From JAZDOH01 sp043798815 (GTDB taxonomy: Bacteria; Patescibacteriota; Gracilibacteria; UM-FILTER-43-11), in contig JAZDOH010000054.1 in the NCBI GenBank assembly GCA_043798815.1, positions 1 through 14,250 of the forward strand: a stretch of DNA of 14,250 nt. Reading direction: 5' to 3'. The position numbers were made by a program, and so were the translations under genes. Below the pieces are notes generated by a model. The model saw nothing but the letters and a program-made list of their open reading frames with translations, was not told the DNA's origin and ran no database searches. Shown piece by piece: positions 4,832 through 11,137 of the stretch; positions within the stretch are counted from its first letter, which is position 1, and the number at the start of each line of letters is the position of its first letter.

Positions 4832-6217
4832 TTATTTAGTCACTTCATCAATGGTGCCCTTCATGTAAAACGCTTCTTCCGGAACGTCGTCGTATTTGCC
4901 TTCTAAAATTCCTTTAAATCCTTTTACGGTATCCTCGCGTGAAACGTATTTCCCGGGAGTGCCTGTGAATACTTCCGCAACGGCAAAGGGTTGTGAGAGG
5001 AATTTTTGGATTTTGCGGGCGCGAGTGACGATGAGTTTGTCTTCCGGGCTTAACTCTTCAATCCCCAAGATGGCGATGATGTCCTGCAAGTCTTTGTAGC
5101 GCTGCAATACACGCTGGGTTTCACGGGCAACGTTGTAATGCTCTTCACCCACGATGTTGGGATCGAGCACGGTACTGGAAGAATCCAGCGGATCCACGGC
5201 GGGGTAAATCCCCAACTCCGTGAGACCGCGGGAGAGCACCACAGTGGAATCCAAGTGGGCAAAGGTGGTGGCGGGCGCCGGATCCGTGAGGTCATCCGCC
5301 GGCACGTATACAGCCTGCACCGATGTAATCGATCCTTTTTGAGTGGAGGTGATGCGTTCTTGCAACCGGCCCATGTCCGTCGCAAGTGTGGGTTGGTAGC
5401 CCACAGCGGAAGGCATGCGTCCCAAGAGAGCCGAAACTTCGGAGCCGGCCTGGGTAAAGCGGAAAATGTTGTCGATGAAAAGGAGCACGTCACGGCCTTC
5501 CTGGTCACGGAAGTATTCGGCCATGGTCAATCCCGTCAATCCCACGCGCATGCGGGCTCCTGGCGGTTCGTTCATTTGACCGAACACCATGGCCACTTTA
5601 TCAATAACTCCGGAGTTGATCATTTCATGGTACAGGTCATTTCCTTCACGCGTGCGCTCTCCCACGCCGGCGAACACGGAAAAACCTCCATGCTCCGCGG
5701 CGATGTTGTGAATGAGCTCCTGAATCAACACGGTTTTACCCACACCCGCTCCTCCGAACAATCCCACTTTTCCTCCTTTGACGAAAGGCGCGATCAGGTC
5801 CACCACCTTGATTCCTGTTTCAAAAATTTCCGTTTTAACGTTTTGGGCGGTGAATTTGGGCGGTTCACGGTGAATGGGGAGGAATTCGTGGTCGGTGAGC
5901 TTGCCTTTGTCATCAATCACTTCACCCAGCACATTGAACAGGCGGCCTAGCACTTTGGATCCCACGGGGACGGCAATGGGCTTGCCCAGGTCTTTTACCT
6001 CCATACCGCGGCGCAAACCATCGGTACTGGTCATGGCCACCGTGCGCACTTCATTTTCGCCGATATGCTGTTCCACTTCCAGCGTGATGGGTTTATCACC
6101 CAATTTAACTTCAAGCGCGTTATAAATGGCGGGCAGGTGATCCGGAAAGGACACATCCACCACCACACCGATGATCTTGGTGATCCGGCCGGTGGAAACT
6201 GTAGTTTTGGTAGTCAT
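4832..6217 (-). CDS. atpD: F-type ATP synthase beta subunit
   Basis: The catalytic subunit of the F1 hexamer, 461 aa, normal length. The N-terminal beta-barrel (about 8-80) is followed by the nucleotide-binding domain with P-loop GGAGVGKT (155-162), the catalytic glutamate in GERTREG (E187), Walker B LLFIDN (D249), and the signature PAVDPLDSSS (339-348). The C-terminal helical domain contains EELSPED (387-393), the counterpart of the DELSEED lever. All catalytic residues are intact. It lies between atpG (23-nt gap) and atpC (4-nt gap), and no Shine-Dalgarno site is visible before the ATG. Confidence 0.99.
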   Translation of the reverse strand: MTTKTTVSTGRITKIIGVVVDVSFPDHLPAIYNALEVKLGDKPITLEVEQHIGENEVRTVAMTSTDGLRRGMEVKDLGKPIAVPVGSKVLGRLFNVLGEVIDDKGKLTDHEFLPIHREPPKFTAQNVKTEIFETGIKVVDLIAPFVKGGKVGLFGGAGVGKTVLIQELIHNIAAEHGGFSVFAGVGERTREGNDLYHEMINSGVIDKVAMVFGQMNEPPGARMRVGLTGLTMAEYFRDQEGRDVLLFIDNIFRFTQAGSEVSALLGRMPSAVGYQPTLATDMGRLQERITSTQKGSITSVQAVYVPADDLTDPAPATTFAHLDSTVVLSRGLTELGIYPAVDPLDSSSTVLDPNIVGEEHYNVARETQRVLQRYKDLQDIIAILGIEELSPEDKLIVTRARKIQKFLSQPFAVAEVFTGTPGKYVSREDTVKGFKGILEGKYDDVPEEAFYMKGTIDEVTK

Positions 6218-6240
6218 AAATGAATGAAAATGATTAATGA

Positions 6241-7167
6241 TTATTTTTTCAGAGCTTCTGCGCCACCCACAATTTCCGCGATTTCCTGGGTGATGCTGGA
6301 TTGGCGGGCTTTGTTGAAGGTGAGAGTAAGGTCGTCGATCAAATCTCCCGCGGCTTCCGTGGCGTTCTTCATGGCCACCATGCGGGCGGAATGTTCAGAA
6401 GCCTGGCTTTCAAGCAGGGATTGATACGCCTGCATTTCCACGAGGCGGGGGATCAAATCTTCCAACACTTCGGCGGGACTGGGTTCAAACACGTATCCAT
6501 AAGAAGATTCTGATGACTCTATTTTGGATTGGCGATCAAACACTTCACTCAGATCATCCAAAAGGTCGCTGCCCAGAGGCAGCAGGCGTTTGATGATTGG
6601 TTTTTGGTTCAGGACGGAAATAAAATGGTTGTAGGCCAAATAAATCCGATCGTACCCTTCCATTTGGAATTTATCGAACAGGTATCGGATCATGGGGACA
6701 ACCTTGAGGAAGGTTTGAGTTTCGCTGATGTCGGAAAAATCCGCGACCACTTTGTGCCCAAGTCGGAACAGCGTGTCACGGCCTTTTTTGCCAATGGTCA
6801 CGAAGTGAAAAGGCTCTGCCAGTTCGTTCAATTCTGGGTATTTTATTTTCATGTCATCCGTGAAATCAATCACCTTCCGGATCAAATTGGTATTGAGCGA
6901 ACCACACAAACCTTTGTTGGAGGTAATGACCAGCACCAGCGACCGGTGCCCCTTGGTTTTAGTGAGGAGGTAGTGGGAATAATCCTCCAGTTTCTCCGAA
7001 ATGGCTGCCAGGATTTGAAGGGATTTAAAGGCGTAGCTTCTGGTTTTGAGCGCCTGCTCCTGGGCTTTGCGCATTTTGCTGGCCGCCACCATTTGCATGG
7101 CTTTGGTGATGGAGCGGGTGCTCTTGATCGATTTGATGCGCCGGCGGATGTCGAGTCCTTTAGCCAT
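6241..7167 (-). CDS. atpG: F-type ATP synthase gamma subunit
   Basis: The rotating shaft of F1. The N-terminal coiled-coil helix starts IRRRIKSIKSTRSITKAMQM, and the C-terminal helix ends SITQEIAEIVGGAEAL (about 291-306), both diagnostic. A Rossmann-like middle contains the conserved SNKGLCGSLN stretch. At 308 aa it is about 20 residues longer than many bacterial gammas; the extra length appears to lie in the middle region (about 190-235, rich in Asp, Glu and Ser). It follows atpA after a 51-nt gap that carries a perfect palindrome, the largest gap in the operon. Confidence 0.97.
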   Translation of the reverse strand: MAKGLDIRRRIKSIKSTRSITKAMQMVAASKMRKAQEQALKTRSYAFKSLQILAAISEKLEDYSHYLLTKTKGHRSLVLVITSNKGLCGSLNTNLIRKVIDFTDDMKIKYPELNELAEPFHFVTIGKKGRDTLFRLGHKVVADFSDISETQTFLKVVPMIRYLFDKFQMEGYDRIYLAYNHFISVLNQKPIIKRLLPLGSDLLDDLSEVFDRQSKIESSESSYGYVFEPSPAEVLEDLIPRLVEMQAYQSLLESQASEHSARMVAMKNATEAAGDLIDDLTLTFNKARQSSITQEIAEIVGGAEALKK

Positions 7168-7188
7168 AAATGGTACGAAAGAACGTTG

Positions 7189-7217
7189 TAACGAAATAAC
7201 GTTATTTCGTTATTTCG
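7189..7217. repeat. 24-bp perfect palindrome plus 8-bp tandem repeat in the atpA-atpG gap
   Basis: Bases 7189-7212 are a perfect dyad centred between 7200 and 7201, with half-site TAACGAAATAAC. The right arm runs into a second copy of TTATTTCG (7202-7209 and 7210-7217). In the mRNA it would fold into a long hairpin about 21 nt before the atpG start and just past the atpA stop. It is not followed by a T-run in the transcript direction. It could adjust the ratio of subunits or protect the message. Confidence 0.7.
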
Positions 7218-7218
7218 T

Positions 7219-8748
7219 TTAAGTGATTGTTTTTAAGATGTTTTGCAGCTCCTTTTCTATTGCATCCGTAAACTGTTTTTCAGTTCTGAGTTTTTCTGCC
7301 AATTTGGAATTCACGGTATCCAAACGTTCGAAAAGTTTCTTTTCATAAGCCGGGAGATTTTTTACCTCCACGCCATCCAAAAGACCATTCACTGCCGCGT
7401 AAATGAGGCACACTTGTTTTTCAAAAGGCAGTGGGTTGTATTGTTTTTGCTTGAGAATTTCCACCAGCCGTTTACCCCGTTCCAGTTTGTTGCGGGTTCC
7501 CTCATCCAGATCCGAACCGAATTGCGCGAAGGCTTCGAGTTCCCGGAACTGAGCCAACTCCAAGCGAAGACGTCCCGCCACCTTCTTCATGGCCTTGGTT
7601 TGAGCGGCCGAGCCCACGCGTGAAACGGATAATCCGGCGTTGATGGCCGGGCGGATTCCTTTATAAAACAGGTCGGATTCCAGATAAATTTGCCCATCCG
7701 TAATCGAGATCACGTTGGTGGGAATGTAAGCGGACACGTCGCCGGCCTGAGTTTCAATGATCGGCAAGGCGGTGAGCGACCCTCCGCCGAACTCTTTACT
7801 CATTTTGGCCGCGCGTTCCAGCAGACGGCTGTGCAGATAAAACACATCTCCCGGGTATGCCTCGCGTCCTGGCGGGCGGCGCAGAAGAAGGGACATTTCA
7901 CGATAAGCCACGGCGTGTTTGGATAAATCGTCATAAATCACCAGCGCCTCTTTTCCGTTGTCCATAAAATACTCACCCATGGCGCAGCCAGTGTAGGGAG
8001 CCAGGTAAGAAAGGGGAGCAGGATCAGACGCGCAAGAGCTCACCACAATGGTGTGTTCCATGGCGCCGCGCTTTTCCAGCTCATGCACTATGCGCGCTAC
8101 TTTTGCTTCGCGTTGGCCGATGGCCACATAAATGCAGACCACTCCCGTACCCTTTTGGTTGACGATCGTGTCGATCGCGATGGCGGTTTTACCGGTTTGC
8201 CGGTCGCCAATGATCAATTCACGCTGGCCGCGGCCGATCGGGATCATACTGTCGATGGCTTTGAGTCCTGTTTGCAGAGGCGTATTCACCGATTGACGTG
8301 TAATAACACCTGAAGCAATGCGCTCCACGGGGTAATTGGTTTTGGTTTTTGGGGCGCCTTTGCCATCCAGAGGCATGCCTACCCCATTCACCACGCGGCC
8401 CACCATCTCCGGACCTACAGGCACTTGCAGCACCTTGCCAGTTAAACGCACCTCCATGCCCTCATGAATTTTTTCATAATTTCCCAACACCACCGCTCCG
8501 ATGGAATCTTCTTCGAGGTTTAAAGCCAATCCAAAAACGTCGGTGCCCACGAATTGCACCATTTCAGACATCATAACGTTTTTAAGACCGTAAATGCGGG
8601 CCACGCCGTCTCCGGCTTCGATCACATAGCCCACTTCCTGCAGCTTTGCCGAAAGATCGACGTCTTTGAGCTGGCTTTTTAAATGTTCTAGAATTATATT
8701 CAGTTTTTCCTGACTGCCGGCAGGCAGGTCTTGAGAAGAAGTACTCAT
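7219..8748 (-). CDS. atpA: F-type ATP synthase alpha subunit
   Basis: The non-catalytic nucleotide-binding subunit of the F1 hexamer, 509 aa, normal length. P-loop GDRQTGKT (181-188), Walker B region ALVIYDD (268-274), and the family signature with the arginine finger in SVSRVGSAAQ (R377) that completes the catalytic site on beta. The N-terminal region (1-30) is amphipathic, for contact with the delta subunit. It sits between atpH (15-nt gap) and atpG (51-nt gap). The ATG at 8748 is the first in frame and is preceded by an A/T-rich, Shine-Dalgarno-free leader. Confidence 0.99.
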   Translation of the reverse strand: MSTSSQDLPAGSQEKLNIILEHLKSQLKDVDLSAKLQEVGYVIEAGDGVARIYGLKNVMMSEMVQFVGTDVFGLALNLEEDSIGAVVLGNYEKIHEGMEVRLTGKVLQVPVGPEMVGRVVNGVGMPLDGKGAPKTKTNYPVERIASGVITRQSVNTPLQTGLKAIDSMIPIGRGQRELIIGDRQTGKTAIAIDTIVNQKGTGVVCIYVAIGQREAKVARIVHELEKRGAMEHTIVVSSCASDPAPLSYLAPYTGCAMGEYFMDNGKEALVIYDDLSKHAVAYREMSLLLRRPPGREAYPGDVFYLHSRLLERAAKMSKEFGGGSLTALPIIETQAGDVSAYIPTNVISITDGQIYLESDLFYKGIRPAINAGLSVSRVGSAAQTKAMKKVAGRLRLELAQFRELEAFAQFGSDLDEGTRNKLERGKRLVEILKQKQYNPLPFEKQVCLIYAAVNGLLDGVEVKNLPAYEKKLFERLDTVNSKLAEKLRTEKQFTDAIEKELQNILKTIT

Positions 8749-8763
8749 AAAATTAAAAAAAGT

Positions 8764-9303
8764 TTAAGCATGTAAGGCGAGTTGGATTTTTTGTAATTGA
8801 GTGCGGAGCGACGAATCGAACATTTGGCCTCCCACGCGGATCACCAATCCTCCCAGCAAATCCGCATTGGTTTGGGTGGTGAGCTCCACGGTTTTTTTGT
8901 CAAAAACCTGTTTGAGTAATGTTTTCAGTTCTTCTTGCTGTTCGGCGCTGAGATGGGAGGCGGTGGCGGCATGCACCGATAACACTCCGAATTGCTCATC
9001 ACGGAGGTCATGGAGAAGGGGGAGAAGGATCCCCATGCTCTCCGTTTTTTGCAGACGGATCAAAAAGATCAAAAAACTTTCCGCCTCCCGGTTCGCGATC
9101 GTTTTAAGGATCGCCTGAATTTTCTGAATTTTATCTTGTACGGGAATGTGCGGATGGTTCAGGAAATCCCGAAGCATGGGTTCGGTGGTGTAAGCCTGAT
9201 GAAACGCTCGGAGAATTTGCAATGCCTCATTCACTTGCGTCAACGGCAAGTCTTTTAAAGAGTCAAAGAAGGCCTGGGCGATGGTTTTTGGTTTGAGGTT
9301 CAT
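8764..9303 (-). CDS. atpH: F-type ATP synthase delta subunit
   Basis: The peripheral-stalk subunit that caps F1 and binds the b subunits. It is 179 aa, typical. The N-terminal six-helix bundle starts AQAFFDSLKDLP, and the C-terminal hallmark DLLGGLVIRVGGQMFDSS (148-165) is clear. Identity is not in doubt even though this subunit is poorly conserved. It begins 3 nt after the atpF stop and precedes atpA by 15 nt, the classical order. Confidence 0.95.
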   Translation of the reverse strand: MNLKPKTIAQAFFDSLKDLPLTQVNEALQILRAFHQAYTTEPMLRDFLNHPHIPVQDKIQKIQAILKTIANREAESFLIFLIRLQKTESMGILLPLLHDLRDEQFGVLSVHAATASHLSAEQQEELKTLLKQVFDKKTVELTTQTNADLLGGLVIRVGGQMFDSSLRTQLQKIQLALHA

Positions 9304-9306
9304 GGG

Positions 9307-9810
9307 TTATTTCCGGGCGAGCTCTTTAAAGGAATCCACCACCATGGATTCGCGGGTTTTGGGATCCAGTTTTTCACGCAGAATTTTTTCTACGACCAAG
9401 ACGGTGGTTTTAACAATCGTATCTTGGATATCACTCATCATGCGGTCTTTTTCTTGGGAAATGTCGACTTTGGCCTTTTCCATCATTTTTCCCACTTCCT
9501 GGTTGGTGTGGATGAGGATTTCATTCCTGGAGCGCTCACCAATGTCGCGCGCCTCGGTCATCACGGCATCCGCCTCTTTTTTTACCTGAGCCATTTTGCG
9601 GGAAATTTCCTCTTCCAGTTTTTTCGTCCGCTCCTCGATTTCTTTGGCCTGACGAAGGCTGTCTTCGATTTTCTCACGCCGTTTATCCAGAATATTAAGA
9701 ATCGGCTTGTAGGCGAACTTGTACAAAACAAAAAACAGGATTCCGAAATTGATCATTTGAGCCAACAGCAAATTCCAGTGTAAACCGAACTTTTCAAGTA
9801 TTTGTTCCAT
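9307..9810 (-). CDS. atpF: F-type ATP synthase b subunit
   Basis: The membrane-anchored peripheral stalk. One N-terminal transmembrane helix (about 13-31, LLLAQMINFGILFFVLYKF) is followed by the conserved AYKPILNILDKRREKIEDSL hinge. A long charged coiled coil (about 45-155) follows, rich in Lys, Glu and Arg. The 167-aa length is usual. Only one b-type gene is present, so a homodimer is expected. It lies between atpE (12-nt gap) and atpH (3-nt gap). Confidence 0.96.
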   Translation of the reverse strand: MEQILEKFGLHWNLLLAQMINFGILFFVLYKFAYKPILNILDKRREKIEDSLRQAKEIEERTKKLEEEISRKMAQVKKEADAVMTEARDIGERSRNEILIHTNQEVGKMMEKAKVDISQEKDRMMSDIQDTIVKTTVLVVEKILREKLDPKTRESMVVDSFKELARK

Positions 9811-9822
9811 TGGTAATGGGGA

Positions 9823-10038
9823 TTAGACGAATTTGAGCACCAGGGCGATCACAAGACCATAAATCGCGATGGCTTCCGCGAACGCGAGCCCCAGGATCAT
9901 GTTGCCCTGGATTTTACCAGAGGCTTCAGGATTCCGGCCGATGGAATTCATGGCGGCGGAGGCGATCATACCGATGGCAAGACCTGGCCCGATAGCTGCG
10001 CCGGCCATCGTAATGGCGATAGCAATTTCTTTAGACAT
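9823..10038 (-). CDS. atpE: F-type ATP synthase c subunit
   Basis: The ring-forming proteolipid, 71 aa: two transmembrane helices joined by the polar loop RNPE (35-38). The first helix has the small-residue packing motif AIGPGLAIG (15-23). The second carries the ion-binding Glu55 in AFAEAIAIY. The Gln and Ser ligands that mark sodium-binding rings (GQG in helix one, ES in helix two) are replaced by Ile22 and Ala56, so a proton-coupled ring is predicted. Coding is compact, with AT-rich gaps of 12 and 28 nt on the two sides. Confidence 0.97.
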   Translation of the reverse strand: MSKEIAIAITMAGAAIGPGLAIGMIASAAMNSIGRNPEASGKIQGNMILGLAFAEAIAIYGLVIALVLKFV

Positions 10039-10066
10039 AGAAAATAAAAAGTTAATAAATAATAAT

Positions 10067-10810
10067 TTAATGAGCTTCTCCGTGGGACACGGAGACTTTG
10101 ATAAACACGAGGGTTAACATCGAAAAAATCAGCGCCTGAATGAATCCTGCGAACATTTCGATGCCCATGAAGGGGATAGGGGCGATGAACGGAACCAATC
10201 CGAACATCACAATGAGAAGCACATCTCCGGCGAAAATATTGCCGAAGAGACGGAAAGAAAACGAAAGGATTTTCACCAGTTCACTGATGATTTCCAACAG
10301 CCCCACAAAAAACAGAATAGGGTTTTTAAAATTGAAAAATTTTCCTAAATAATGTTTGACTCCGATCGTTTTGATGGAAATGGCCTGGATGAAAAATACG
10401 GAGATCAAGGCGATGGCGAGCGTCATGTTCAAATCGCTGTTGGCCGAGCGCAAAAGCGGAACGAATACCTCTTTTCCTTCATGAAATTCATTAAAACCAA
10501 TCGAACCCATGCCTGGGAAAATGCCGAACCAGTTGTTCAGAATTACGAAGAAGAAAAACGTCACAATGACTCCGAAAATTTGCCGGGCCACTGACCCACG
10601 GCCCACCACCCCTTCGATGATGCCCATAAACCCCTCGATGATCATTTCCACAAAATTGTAGAAGCGATTTTTAAGGTCATAGTTGGTGCGGCGAATCTTG
10701 TAGGCGACGAACAACAAAAACAACACTACGATTGTGCTGGCAACCAAGGTGTTGGTGATCACAAAGGATCCAATGTGGGCAACCGGTTCTGCGTTGAGAA
10801 AAATTTCCAT
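10067..10810 (-). CDS. atpB: F-type ATP synthase a subunit
   Basis: The membrane stator that forms the two proton half-channels. It is 247 aa with five to six hydrophobic helices. Diagnostic stretches are LLRSANSDLNMTLAIAL (119-135) and SFSFRLFGNIFAGD (183-196), whose Arg187 is the essential stator arginine. The last helix has FIQALIF, with Gln225 matching the conserved channel Gln. The N-terminus is short, starting MEIFLNAEPVAHIG. It precedes atpE by 28 nt and follows the small atpZ-like gene by 3 nt. AAGGA directly adjoins the ATG, too close for normal Shine-Dalgarno use. Confidence 0.97.
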   Translation of the reverse strand: MEIFLNAEPVAHIGSFVITNTLVASTIVVLFLLFVAYKIRRTNYDLKNRFYNFVEMIIEGFMGIIEGVVGRGSVARQIFGVIVTFFFFVILNNWFGIFPGMGSIGFNEFHEGKEVFVPLLRSANSDLNMTLAIALISVFFIQAISIKTIGVKHYLGKFFNFKNPILFFVGLLEIISELVKILSFSFRLFGNIFAGDVLLIVMFGLVPFIAPIPFMGIEMFAGFIQALIFSMLTLVFIKVSVSHGEAH

Positions 10811-10813
10811 TCC

Positions 10814-11020
10814 TTATTTATTGTTGAGAATTTCGTTGATCTTTTTGTAAAGCATAATGCTGGAGATCCCCAGAGCCGTGAACAGGCCGATGAGAATGAA
10901 CAGGGGCACCGTACCATACTTTTTGTCTAGATAGAGCCCTAAGCCAATCAAAGCGATCAGCGGAATGGCAATGATCATTCCGAACTCAAGGCCGATTTCT
11001 AAAAGACTGATTTTCTGCAT
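10814..11020 (-). CDS. atpZ: AtpZ/AtpI-like small membrane protein
   Basis: A 68-aa protein with two transmembrane helices (about 10-31 and 37-58) joined by LDKKYGTVP. The pattern of a Gly-rich first helix, GLYLDKKYGT, and a second helix ending in a basic patch matches the small 'ATPase gene 1' family found at the head of F-type operons. In characterised relatives it helps c-ring assembly or Mg2+/Ca2+ handling; which applies here is unknown. It is the first gene of the operon, 3 nt before atpB and about 31 nt after the predicted -10 box. Confidence 0.8.
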   Translation of the reverse strand: MQKISLLEIGLEFGMIIAIPLIALIGLGLYLDKKYGTVPLFILIGLFTALGISSIMLYKKINEILNNK

Positions 11021-11042
11021 GCTTTTTCAAAAAGACCACTGC

Positions 11043-11071
11043 TTTCTAACATGAAGAATGGTAAAAATCAA
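11043..11071 (-). promoter_or_regulatory. promoter candidate for the ATP synthase operon
   Basis: On the reverse strand TTGATT (11066-11071), 17 bp and TAGAAA (11043-11048, 4/6), with a TGT extension before the -10 box. No other promoter-like pair stands out upstream of the first gene. Predicted leader about 16 nt. Confidence 0.5.
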
Positions 11072-11087
11072 GGGTCTAATAATTATT

Positions 11088-11122
11088 TTAAAAGAGCCAC
11101 GAGTAAACCGCAGCTCTTTTAA
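11088..11122 (-). terminator. hairpin terminator after the SLH gene
   Basis: TTAAAAGAGC (11088-11097) and GCTCTTTTAA (11113-11122) form a perfect 10-bp inverted repeat around a 15-nt loop. It begins 15 nt past the SLH gene stop. The T-stretch is partly inside the 3' arm. It separates the SLH gene from the ATP synthase promoter just downstream on the same strand. Confidence 0.7.
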
Positions 11123-11137
11123 TGGTTTTTAGAATAT

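Noticed and set aside
5050..5508. 152-residue open frame on the minus strand overlapping atpD
   Set aside because: It is a second frame inside atpD on the same strand, with Pro/Ser/Arg-rich translation and no motif.
5138..5950. 270-residue open frame on the plus strand
   Set aside because: It lies wholly antisense to atpD, which shows every catalytic motif. The translation is rich in His, Gly and Arg with no recognisable domain, as expected for a shadow of a well-conserved gene.
6529..7191. 220-residue open frame on the plus strand
   Set aside because: Antisense to atpG, whose terminal helices are diagnostic. No promoter or domain supports a gene here.
9823..10038. Sodium-coupled c ring
   Set aside because: The Gln in helix one and the Ser/Thr after the ion-binding Glu that define sodium rings are Ile22 and Ala56 here.
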